From positions 1 to 27,563 of the forward strand of contig CABSIM010000038.1 of the NCBI GenBank assembly GCA_902477765.1: a DNA stretch of 27,563 nucleotides, written 5' to 3'. The DNA is from an uncultured Clostridiaceae bacterium (GTDB lineage: Bacteria; Bacillota; Clostridia; Lachnospirales; Lachnospiraceae). Below the pieces are notes generated by a model. That model was not told the DNA's origin. It did not search any database and was given only the letters and a program-made list of their open reading frames with translations. Of this stretch, positions 7,679 through 15,292 are shown one piece after another. Made by a program: the position numbers and the translations under genes. The number at the start of each line of letters is the position of its first letter. Positions within the stretch are counted from its first letter, which is position 1.

Positions 7679-9526
7679 TTAGTTTAATGTGATGGAAACC
7701 GAAGGCTGATCTGCCTGCAGAAGATAAAGTGTGTCTGTAAGCTTTTCCAGCTTTCCTCCCTGAACCTCTCCGGGCACATGGTCATTTAAGCGGATCATCA
7801 GCTGTGCTTCATCATAAAAATTTCCGATTTCCAGCATCACCTTGTCTTCACTGACTTCTGTGGAGAGGGTAAGGGCAGAATACCTCTGCACCGCAGCTGC
7901 CATTTCCGTACCGGTAAGATTCCGGATATTGGGCGCGGAACTGTAAAGCCAGTCCAGATACTCGTTGAAATATCCGGAAAGGCGTTCCCACCCCATTTCT
8001 GCTCCCCGTTCCGGGTCCAGCGCGTCATCCGGATAGGTAAAATGGCTGTTTACATAGTGAAAATTGAGTTCTGAAAGAGCAGCTATTTTCATAAACGGAT
8101 CCAGGCGGCATCCGGAAGTAATGCGGGGCTGCTCCACGATTCCGTTCTCATCCACGCCGAATTCCTGCACACAGTAGAGATCAAATTCATCGCTGTCAAA
8201 ATAGATTCCGGAGATGGATGTGATCTCAGGGTAATTACGGATCAGAAAGTCTTTCCCTTCCTTCGACAGAATATTGGAAGGCGGCACATAAACGGACATG
8301 TTCACCCCCGGAAACAGCTCATCGCAAAGCTCCATAAGGGAGTCCATTCCGCTCTTCATGGCGGCTTCGCTTTCCCATGTCTTATAATCAAAATATCCGT
8401 TATAATCACTGTTTCCCAGGCAGAGCGGCTGGTGATTGTAACCGTGATAGCCGATCTCTCCTCCCTTTCTCAGAAGCATGTTTCCAAAATTCAGAAAGGT
8501 CCTGGTATCCGGCAGGGAGGTGGTGGTTCCGTCCACATGATCGTCATAGCACTGTATGGCAAGACCGGTGTATTTCAGTCCGTACCGGTCAGAAAAATTC
8601 ATCATATCCGGCCACCAGATATTTGTGTAAAATTCCCGGATGGTGGTACCGTAATCCCTCCATATGTATTCACTGTTTCCCGACGGAATCTGGGACGGAA
8701 AATCGTCCAGATAAAAGCAGGAAGCATTGATCACCGGATACGCCGTTACCGGATGAAGAAGGCTGAACGAGGCACAATAAAATCCCCTCATTTCTTTTGT
8801 ATAGAGTCCGAAATTGTCCAGCACAAATTTTCCTTTTCCGTACCGGCTTTCCCAGACCAGCGGGATCTGCCTTTCATCTCCTGTACAGGCGTATACCTTC
8901 GTCTCTTCGCTTTCCTCCACCCGGACAATCAGCGCCGAGTCCCAGCCATCGGTGATTTCATAGCTCCGTCCGCCTCCGATCATAAAGTCTTCTGTCACAT
9001 AGATATTGTCCACAAGAGCATAGCCCGCATCGGATTCCACAATTCCGAATTTGGATTCCATGGTGAAAAAATACGGCTCATACTGGAGCGTAAGAGGAAA
9101 CAGCGCACTTCCTCCCTCATATACCCACTGATTCAGATCCGTCAGTCTGTTTCCCAGATCAGAAAGGTTGCTGGTCAGCACAATCACGCTGGTGCAGGAA
9201 TTAAAATCATACGGCGTATCTTCTTCCAGATCCGCCTGGTCATATCCGACCCGCATATCCGTCAGGACGGCCTGAAATGTCTCCAGCGCCTGCATGCTGT
9301 CCGGACGTTTGCTGCTGTAAAGCACAAGACATTCCTTCTCCTGTTCTTCCATCGCCTGCTCCTTGGTTATAAGGTTCTCCTCCGGCATGGGGTCCAGAGT
9401 GAGAACATTGTACTGGATCTGAATTCCGCTTCTCTCCAGAAACAGGATCACGGCAATCGCGGCAAACACAAAAAGAAGGGCCATAAGTCCTCTGTATTCC
9501 AGGAAAGAAACTCTTACTTTCTCCAA
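7679..9526 (-). CDS. pelA: PelA-like membrane-anchored polysaccharide deacetylase (DUF2194)
   Basis: The 615-residue protein has one N-terminal membrane anchor (about 15-31), a Rossmann-like amidotransferase-type fold (about 64-260) and a polysaccharide deacetylase-like domain (about 264-540). Deacetylase residues are visible: Asp274-Asp275 (LDDFPSQ), His361 and His365 (GYHGYNHQP), the YVPPSN loop (413-418) and FHYVNSHFTYPD (489-500). In Pseudomonas, PelA carries both a glycosidase and a deacetylase. Gram-positive forms keep the deacetylase, as here, and no glycoside hydrolase domain is present. It would partly de-N-acetylate Pel outside the membrane, giving the polymer positive charge. It overlaps pelE by 13 bases. 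The missing hydrolase activity might come from the DUF4832 protein encoded just upstream of the operon, which is inference. Confidence 0.9.
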   Translation of the reverse strand: MEKVRVSFLEYRGLMALLFVFAAIAVILFLERSGIQIQYNVLTLDPMPEENLITKEQAMEEQEKECLVLYSSKRPDSMQALETFQAVLTDMRVGYDQADLEEDTPYDFNSCTSVIVLTSNLSDLGNRLTDLNQWVYEGGSALFPLTLQYEPYFFTMESKFGIVESDAGYALVDNIYVTEDFMIGGGRSYEITDGWDSALIVRVEESEETKVYACTGDERQIPLVWESRYGKGKFVLDNFGLYTKEMRGFYCASFSLLHPVTAYPVINASCFYLDDFPSQIPSGNSEYIWRDYGTTIREFYTNIWWPDMMNFSDRYGLKYTGLAIQCYDDHVDGTTTSLPDTRTFLNFGNMLLRKGGEIGYHGYNHQPLCLGNSDYNGYFDYKTWESEAAMKSGMDSLMELCDELFPGVNMSVYVPPSNILSKEGKDFLIRNYPEITSISGIYFDSDEFDLYCVQEFGVDENGIVEQPRITSGCRLDPFMKIAALSELNFHYVNSHFTYPDDALDPERGAEMGWERLSGYFNEYLDWLYSSAPNIRNLTGTEMAAAVQRYSALTLSTEVSEDKVMLEIGNFYDEAQLMIRLNDHVPGEVQGGKLEKLTDTLYLLQADQPSVSITLN

Positions 9527-10398
9527 AATGCCACTGCCTCCCTTGCTCTGTCGGACAGATACATATCCTTTTCCTCCAGTTCTCTTAACAGGGCTTTGAT
9601 CTCTCCGGCCTGCTGCAGATCTGCCAGATACCGGAACCTGAGCAGCAGAATATCCTCGTCATGGGGCCAGAGTTTCTCAGCCTCTTCCAGCATTACGCCG
9701 GCATTGGTATAATTTTCCAGCAGCATACTGTTTTCAATGCAATGGATATAATCCTCAGCCGCCGGAGATGTCAGACGGATCTTTTTCCGGACCAGCGTAT
9801 CAAACAGATTCCGGTTCATGCGTTCCACCTGTCCCTCCATCAGTCCCTGCTCCAGACAATGCCACAGAAACCCGCAGTATACGGCAATGATGTCCGGATC
9901 CTCCGGATTCTTCACGTATTTCTGTTCCAGATTCCACAGCATCCGGTCATTTTCCTTGGATATCTGCACCATGGCGGAAACCGCGTAGTGAACCACTTCC
10001 GTATCCTCATTGTTGCTTGCCATCTTTAAAAATTCAACATATGACTCAGGGTTGTCGTTGAGGATACTCATGATCAGCTCCCGCCGTTCTTTCGGACTGT
10101 TGACAATCAGCGCCTCTTCCATGGATACGGCAAAACCCGAACCGGAAGTGTCTGCCTGGCGGACTGCTCTGTAGGCTCCTGATTCCGGCCTGAATTTTTC
10201 TACCCCTGTTTCCTTTTTATCCGTCCCGTCAAAAAGGATCTGGACATGCAGGATCAGGGTAAGCACCGGTCCCCAGACCGGAAGAAAAAAGGCTGCCGGG
10301 ACCATGAACTTCCTCACTTTCAGCATTTCAGACCGGATTCCCAGAAAAATGAGAAAACAGCACAGCAGATGCAATATCATAAAAAACAGAAATCCCAT
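9514..10398 (-). CDS. pelE: PelE-like membrane protein with helical repeats
   Basis: This 294-residue protein has two N-terminal membrane segments (about 3-21 and 32-54), a short variable linker, then an all-helical region (about 90-290) of TPR-like pairs, for example EDTEVVHYAVSAMVQISKEND and DEDILLLRFRYLADLQQAGE. Two membrane helices followed by TPRs are the PelE architecture. Its place between pelD and pelA makes the assignment firm although sequence conservation is low. PelE links PelD and the synthase in the inner-membrane complex. The ATG follows a modest purine-rich site. A 104-base spacer separates it from pelD, the longest gap inside the operon. Confidence 0.82.
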   Translation of the reverse strand: MGFLFFMILHLLCCFLIFLGIRSEMLKVRKFMVPAAFFLPVWGPVLTLILHVQILFDGTDKKETGVEKFRPESGAYRAVRQADTSGSGFAVSMEEALIVNSPKERRELIMSILNDNPESYVEFLKMASNNEDTEVVHYAVSAMVQISKENDRMLWNLEQKYVKNPEDPDIIAVYCGFLWHCLEQGLMEGQVERMNRNLFDTLVRKKIRLTSPAAEDYIHCIENSMLLENYTNAGVMLEEAEKLWPHDEDILLLRFRYLADLQQAGEIKALLRELEEKDMYLSDRAREAVAFWRK

Positions 10399-10502
10399 TT
10401 CTCACCCGTCCTTTCTCCCGGTCGCCGTCTCCTTCTGCACACAGCAGTCCGTCTCTGGGGCTTTCATCCTTTTTTCCGCATTCCGCCGGAAACCTCCTGA
10501 TT

Positions 10503-13397
10503 TCACAGTTCCTGTGCCGTGGCAGCAGATTCCAGCTCCATTTCCATTTTTATTTCCTCTTCTGGTTCTGTTTCCGTCTCCGCTTCCGGCATCTGCCCCA
10601 GCTCTTCCGGCAGAGGCACCCGCTCCGGTTTTGCTGAAAGCCCGCGGCTTTCAAATCTTGGAAGTATGAATTTCAGATCCTGAGGGCCCGCCTGAGACAG
10701 CAGAAGCCAGAGACTTCCGTCTTCCAGCTGACCGGCAATATCATTGGTCCGGATGCATTCTTCCAGCATCACGCTGAGTTCTTCCTCTGTCCTTCCTTTT
10801 CTGTCCACAGCCAGCGTCAGAAACTGAAACACATGCCGTTCCTCCAGTTCTCCGAATACTTTCAGGGTGTTTCTGAAAACTTCCGGTTTCTGTATTATGG
10901 TCTTTCCGATGTACTGCTGATCGTGGAAGGTCCGGCTGTATCCGTAAGCGCGGATCAGAGACATCTGTGTCAGTTCACAGAGAATACGGAATAAATTCAC
11001 GTAATACAGAGACCGCTGGTGACTCCGGGCATTCCAGATGAATATCAGAAGCAGCGGCCTGTCATCCTGATAAACCCCGCATGCAAACATGGGCATATTG
11101 GGAAGGAAATCCACGTTTCTCCACACTTCGCCTCTTTTCAGCACTTCCATGACCGGCGCATATGTATTCAGGGAAATAGACCGCGAAACATCATTTACAA
11201 TTTCTCTGGAAGCCACCTCAAGCCGCGCAAAAAATCCGTCCTGATTCACAGAATAGACACTGAGGGTTCTGTTTTCCAGAATGCCTTCAAAGCTGTTTAC
11301 GATTTTCAGATACAGCTTCCGGTAATCCACCGTGTTCAGCTGGCGGGTAATCTCGAATATTTTTCCGAAGCTGTCTTTTGAGCTGATAATCTGCCTTTTC
11401 AGATCTCTCTTTTCATGAAACGTATCCTCGTAAATTTTTTGAGTCAGTGTCAGTTTTTCTTCCAGAAGCCGGTTTTCTTCTTCCAGAAAGCGGATCTGGT
11501 TATCCTTTTTCAGCCTGACGTAGCCGCAGACAGCACCTGTCAGAAAGAAAAAAATAAAGGGAAGCCAGTTGGAAGGTTCGTAAAACAACGTGATCCAGCG
11601 GGTTCCGGACTCCATTTTGGCCAGGATCCATGAAACCGAACAGAGTGCCGCCGCTCCCATTCCGCAGCGGAGTCCGTATATGGTTCCCATAATAACCACA
11701 TACATCAGCCGGAAATCCACAATGGAAAAAAACAGGCTGGAGTCTGTGAGCCGTACCAGAAATTCGCAGACCAGAAACATCAGAATCAGTTCGGCGATTC
11801 TGGATACTGCAGAAAGCTTTTTCTCCTTTTCCCGGAATCTGCCCCACCGGCTTTTCCCGGATGTCCTGGTATGCAGATATTCCTCATACTGATCTTCCAG
11901 ATCCGCCAGAATGGAGATTCTGGAAAACCAGCTGTACTGCTGCCGGATCGTCGTATTCTTCAGCTCCAGCTTTTTCTCCGGATACTGCCCTGTACACGGA
12001 AACTGCACACCCCCGGAAAGTCTGGAAAGCTCTCCTGCAAGGTCGCCGAACGTCAGATGAAACTCGTCATTTACAGTCAGAATTCCCTCGCCGTGACGCC
12101 ATGCACCGGCAATTTTTCCCGTCAGTTCGGATAAATCTGTCAGGGAAAGGAAATACATTCTGGCGTTTTCTGCTTCCTTCAGAGGAACGTATTTTTCTTC
12201 TGTCATCGCTTCAAACAGTCTGTAAAGATAATCCCCCTTCACGGCACCCCCGTATAAGTACGGGATGCGGATGATCTTCATATTGATACCGTTTTTTTCG
12301 GCCCAGTATAGGCAGAGCTCTTCTTTTGCCGCTGCCGTGATTCCCCTGTCTCCCGGCTCTTCAAATGCGGCATCCAGCGAGGAAAGATAGAGAAATTTTC
12401 CGCTGAAATCACTCTCCAGCCCTCTCAGAACCTCCCTCAGTTCTTCCGCGTCGCTGGAATCCTGGCTGTCATACGTCAGATCACTGGAAAAATAGAGAAT
12501 CAGATCAAAATCATATGTATTCAGAATCTTCTTATAATAGGGTCTTTTTATATTGTAAACTTTTCTCTTTTTACCGGCTTTCAGACCCGATTCCCCGATT
12601 ACGGAAACATGGGCACCGGGAAAAGCTTCTTCTGTAAACTGCTCTGTAACATACCGCAGATTTCCCATCAGCAGTACTTTTTTCGGTGGAAGTGACTCCG
12701 TCTCCATATGGACCGCTCGCGAGGATTCCAGACTGCTTCGGATCGCTTCCAGCTCCTGATGGCCCACCGCATGGGTAAGGCACTCCACCAATAGGGGATT
12801 GAATACGCCGCACATGCCGTTGGCAATCATTTCAAGCGCCACATCATCCGAAAAAGCCTTTTTATAGCTTCTTTCCGAAGTAAGGGCCTCGTATGCATCG
12901 GCAATGGAAACGATCTGAGCCCATATGGGAATCCGGTCCCCGGCAAGTCCATCCGGATATCCCGTGCCGTCATAGCGCTCATGATGATAACAGGCGATTT
13001 CCCGGGCATATCTTTTTATATCGGGTTCCTCCGGAAAAAACGCATCCTCAATCAGTCCGGAGCCCAGCACCGTATGTTTTTTTATGATGTCATATTCCAG
13101 CGGCGTTAAAGAACTCTTTTTCTCGAGAATGGCTCTGGGAATCAGGGACTTGCCGACATCATGAAGAGAAGATGCCAGGGCAATCCGGGAAATATCCTCT
13201 TCATTCAGGGAATACCGGTCTGTCCTCTGTATCAGCTGTTTCCCGATCAGTTCAGTCAGAGAACTCACATAACAGATATGGTGCCCTCTTTCCCCGTTGA
13301 TCGATTCCGGTATTTTACGGTCGGCGATGGTCATCTGTTCAAAAGAAACGGTATTTCCTGACTTCTTCATTACAATAACCTGATGGCCCGAATCCAT
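10503..13397 (-). CDS. pelD: HD-GYP / Rossmann-like / PelD fusion, c-di-GMP receptor of the Pel complex
   Basis: One uninterrupted 964-residue frame joins three parts. Residues 30-215 are a complete HD-GYP phosphodiesterase: Glu36, His40, His79-Asp80 (SSLHDVGKSLIP, with Lys83), His108 (HT), His138-His139 and DGTGYP (143-148), and Asp167. All expected metal ligands are present, so c-di-GMP hydrolysis is likely. Residues 238-465 look like a degenerate SDR/epimerase fold: VLLMGN lacks the usual glycine motif, but KFLYLSSLDAAF and IIRIPYLYGG fit. Residues 530-630 hold about four membrane segments, followed by a coiled coil (632-675), a GAF domain (about 676-815) and a degenerate GGDEF domain. There EDGSL (892-896) replaces GGDEF, while the inhibitory-site motif RTND (Arg883, Asp886) is intact, as in PelD that binds c-di-GMP. 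The last 45 residues are Glu-rich. The start follows GGGGGG by about 10 bases, and no internal ribosome-binding site suggests two genes. Confidence 0.9.
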   Translation of the reverse strand: MDSGHQVIVMKKSGNTVSFEQMTIADRKIPESINGERGHHICYVSSLTELIGKQLIQRTDRYSLNEEDISRIALASSLHDVGKSLIPRAILEKKSSLTPLEYDIIKKHTVLGSGLIEDAFFPEEPDIKRYAREIACYHHERYDGTGYPDGLAGDRIPIWAQIVSIADAYEALTSERSYKKAFSDDVALEMIANGMCGVFNPLLVECLTHAVGHQELEAIRSSLESSRAVHMETESLPPKKVLLMGNLRYVTEQFTEEAFPGAHVSVIGESGLKAGKKRKVYNIKRPYYKKILNTYDFDLILYFSSDLTYDSQDSSDAEELREVLRGLESDFSGKFLYLSSLDAAFEEPGDRGITAAAKEELCLYWAEKNGINMKIIRIPYLYGGAVKGDYLYRLFEAMTEEKYVPLKEAENARMYFLSLTDLSELTGKIAGAWRHGEGILTVNDEFHLTFGDLAGELSRLSGGVQFPCTGQYPEKKLELKNTTIRQQYSWFSRISILADLEDQYEEYLHTRTSGKSRWGRFREKEKKLSAVSRIAELILMFLVCEFLVRLTDSSLFFSIVDFRLMYVVIMGTIYGLRCGMGAAALCSVSWILAKMESGTRWITLFYEPSNWLPFIFFFLTGAVCGYVRLKKDNQIRFLEEENRLLEEKLTLTQKIYEDTFHEKRDLKRQIISSKDSFGKIFEITRQLNTVDYRKLYLKIVNSFEGILENRTLSVYSVNQDGFFARLEVASREIVNDVSRSISLNTYAPVMEVLKRGEVWRNVDFLPNMPMFACGVYQDDRPLLLIFIWNARSHQRSLYYVNLFRILCELTQMSLIRAYGYSRTFHDQQYIGKTIIQKPEVFRNTLKVFGELEERHVFQFLTLAVDRKGRTEEELSVMLEECIRTNDIAGQLEDGSLWLLLSQAGPQDLKFILPRFESRGLSAKPERVPLPEELGQMPEAETETEPEEEIKMEMELESAATAQEL

Positions 13398-13423
13398 GAT
13401 GTACTTTCCCCCCTTTATAAAGC

Positions 13424-13458
13424 AAAAACTGGCCGCAACCAGATTCGTTGCAGCCAGT
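13424..13458 (-). terminator. Intrinsic terminator of the riboswitch expression platform
   Basis: In transcript sense, ACTGGCTGCAAC pairs with GTTGCGGCCAGT (12 pairs, one G-U) around a 7-base loop and runs into TTTTT. It lies between the riboswitch core and the pelD start, and its 5' arm uses the last bases of the aptamer region, so hairpin and ligand-bound aptamer could compete. Confidence 0.85.
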
Positions 13459-13538
13459 CAACCATGCAGAAAACTCTGTTTAGGCACTAAAGCTTTGCGT
13501 CCACGGATTTACCCGTGTTTGCCCATATAATACAGCTG
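13447..13538 (-). promoter_or_regulatory. Cyclic-di-GMP-I (GEMM-I) riboswitch controlling the pel operon
   Basis: In transcript sense the leader shows the GEMM-I core in the right order and spacing: GGGCAAAC, a hairpin CACGG/CCGTG with an A-rich loop, GACGCAAAGC, then CCTAAAC, a variable arm, and ATGG near the 3' side. These are the conserved bases that surround bound c-di-GMP in the known structures. A promoter just upstream would start the RNA at about 13538, immediately before the aptamer, and a T-tailed hairpin follows. The short pairing CAGCT (5' end) with GGCTG (3' end) could form the closing stem and would share GGCTG with the terminator. That favours an ON switch, antitermination upon binding, but I hold this direction loosely because the closing stem is short. 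Confidence 0.92.
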
Positions 13539-13544
13539 TACGCA

Positions 13545-13572
13545 TACTATCATGAAACTCTCCCAAAGTCAA
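13545..13572 (-). promoter_or_regulatory. Promoter of the pel operon
   Basis: TTGACT at 13572-13567 and TAGTAT at 13550-13545 (transcript sense) are exactly 17 bases apart, with a predicted start near 13538 at the first base of the riboswitch. The -35 element overlaps the stop codon of the upstream DUF4832 gene. Confidence 0.7.
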
Positions 13573-14993
13573 CCGGTTTTCCCTCCGGAATCCGTTGTTT
13601 TTTCTTCCTGCTCCGCTTCATGCAGAATCAGCCGTTTTTCCTGCTGCTCTGCATCCTTTAATGCAAATCTGACCGCATATTCTCCGGTCATGGGATCCGT
13701 AATGCCAAGACTTATGGTGTACTGCTTCAGATCCCGCCATCTTTTTATGCTGTTCAGCATCGTCTCTGTCTCTGCGGAGCTGTCCGGGAGCAGCTGAGAC
13801 AGAAAAAGATCCACGGTCTTTTTCTCCACGATCCGGCCGTCTTGATCTTCCACCTGAATCTGTACCGGCCAGTCTGCATACATGGGGGCAGTTCCGCTGT
13901 TGCGCCATGAAAGCTTTACCTGGACTCCCGACGGGAATCCGGAAGACAGCTCCATATCTGAGATCCATATCCGGTATCCCATGCTGGCCAGAACCGCATC
14001 ATAGCCGTCTCTGTATTCTCTGTCTGCAATCTTGGGGCCAAGGAATGTGGTATGGCTGTCATGGATCATGGAGACCGTATCCGAAAGATTTTCATCCAGA
14101 AGTTTCTCCATTTCTGTTCCGCTTGTGAATTCTCCTCCCGCCGGCGCCGTCTTCCAGAAATCTTTCATGGCCGTCAGGGCATCCTTCTCGCCGGTCTGGC
14201 TGTATTCTCCCCCATTCTCAATCCACTCCAGCCATTCATCCGTCGCCTCCCGGTCCCCCGCCATGTCGTTATACAGGCCGAGCCCATACTCCCCGGCTTC
14301 TGCAAAAGGCCTGCGCATCAGAAGTTCTGTATGCGGAAACGCTTTCACCCAATGTCGTACATACTCTTTCCGCACATCCTGATCCGGCATTCCCGGGATT
14401 CCTTCCGAAGATTTCACATGCCATTCCCCCCAGTGCCCCAGGCTTCCCAGTTCAATGAAACTGACCAGACTGTCTTTCCCGTATCTTCTGCCCAGAGCAG
14501 CCACTGCATTTTCATGGCAGGCGATGAAGACTTCATTGCTGTAATCCGGCGCAAAGCCATAGCCATATGAAGTATGATACTCTGCTCCCGCACCTCCCGT
14601 TTTTTCATAAAGCCAGTCAGGAATATCCATATGTTCTTGGTCTCCCGGAATATCACAGACAAATCGCAGAATGATATGTTTCCCTTCTTTTTTCCACCGT
14701 TCCAGCTGATTTTCCTTTTCGATGCTTTCCCAGTCAAAGACTCCTTCTTCCGGTTCCAGTTCCCTCCAGGTGATATCCATATATAAAAGCGTAATATCTT
14801 CACTGACTTCATCATACCATGCGCAGGGGGCATATCCCATCAGAGGATTTCCAAATGCCCCGTCACTGTACTCATATTCCTTCCGTATCGTTCCTGATCC
14901 CCGGAATATCTGCCATCCGCCTGCCAGAACCAGAAGCAGTGCCAGTACTGCCGCAGCCGCAGCCTTCCATTTTTTCCCTGAACTCATTTTCAT
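13569..14993 (-). CDS. Membrane-anchored GH-like DUF4832 protein, possible Pel hydrolase
   Basis: The 474-residue product has an N-terminal signal/anchor (about 9-28), a TIM-barrel-like region resembling GH42-type glycosidases (about 40-320), and a C-terminal beta-sandwich typical of DUF4832 (about 335-450). Barrel features are LLYMDITWRELEPEEGVFDWE (69-89), a strand with HIILRFVCDIPG and SFIELGSLGHWGEWH (178-192), where Glu181 and Glu190 are candidate catalytic acids. It would work outside the membrane on a polysaccharide. Its position directly upstream of a pel operon whose PelA lacks the glycosidase domain suggests it trims Pel, which is inference. The start at 14993 sits behind GGAGGGAGGA; 14987 is equally possible, and the longer frame to 15035 has a poorly spaced site. 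It has its own promoter, and no terminator separates it from the pel promoter. Confidence 0.78.
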   Translation of the reverse strand: MKMSSGKKWKAAAAAVLALLLVLAGGWQIFRGSGTIRKEYEYSDGAFGNPLMGYAPCAWYDEVSEDITLLYMDITWRELEPEEGVFDWESIEKENQLERWKKEGKHIILRFVCDIPGDQEHMDIPDWLYEKTGGAGAEYHTSYGYGFAPDYSNEVFIACHENAVAALGRRYGKDSLVSFIELGSLGHWGEWHVKSSEGIPGMPDQDVRKEYVRHWVKAFPHTELLMRRPFAEAGEYGLGLYNDMAGDREATDEWLEWIENGGEYSQTGEKDALTAMKDFWKTAPAGGEFTSGTEMEKLLDENLSDTVSMIHDSHTTFLGPKIADREYRDGYDAVLASMGYRIWISDMELSSGFPSGVQVKLSWRNSGTAPMYADWPVQIQVEDQDGRIVEKKTVDLFLSQLLPDSSAETETMLNSIKRWRDLKQYTISLGITDPMTGEYAVRFALKDAEQQEKRLILHEAEQEEKTTDSGGKTG

Positions 14994-15073
14994 TCCTCCC
15001 TCCATCTGTCCTGCCTCTCTTTTCCCTTCAGACATGACAGATCATGGCTCCTCATTTTTCTGACATCAGTTTC

Positions 15074-15102
15074 AGTATATCATATTTCAAATACAATGTG
15101 AA
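15074..15102 (-). promoter_or_regulatory. Promoter of the DUF4832 gene
   Basis: TTCACA at 15102-15097 and TATACT at 15079-15074 (transcript sense) are 17 bases apart, each with five of six consensus bases, in an AT-rich patch. The predicted start is near 15067. Confidence 0.65.
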
Positions 15103-15292
15103 AAATTTCAATTTCATCTGCAGCATTGTGGGATTTCATCCCGCACCGCCCCGTACGATCCTGCTTTTCTGCTCCGGCTTCCTTCAGACGGGCGGTTTTT
15201 CCGCACTTCATATCCGGACATGGATTTCCCTGCCGGAATGAGATATAATGGATGCCGGTCAGATTGGGATATTTATATGGGAGGATATAAGA

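Noticed and set aside
8432..9712. A 426-codon plus-strand frame opposite pelA and pelE
   Set aside because: No ribosome-binding site, no domain, and it lies wholly on top of well-supported minus-strand genes.
10399..10502. A possible 21-codon leader peptide (MKAPETDCCVQKETATGRKD...) ending just before pelE
   Set aside because: Its ATG directly touches the purine run, leaving no proper ribosome-binding spacing, and nothing suggests attenuation there.
15146..15200. Terminator-like pairing CCGCCCCGT with ACGGGCGG followed by TTTTT
   Set aside because: The loop is over 30 bases, the stem needs a bulge, and no plus-strand gene lies upstream that it could end.
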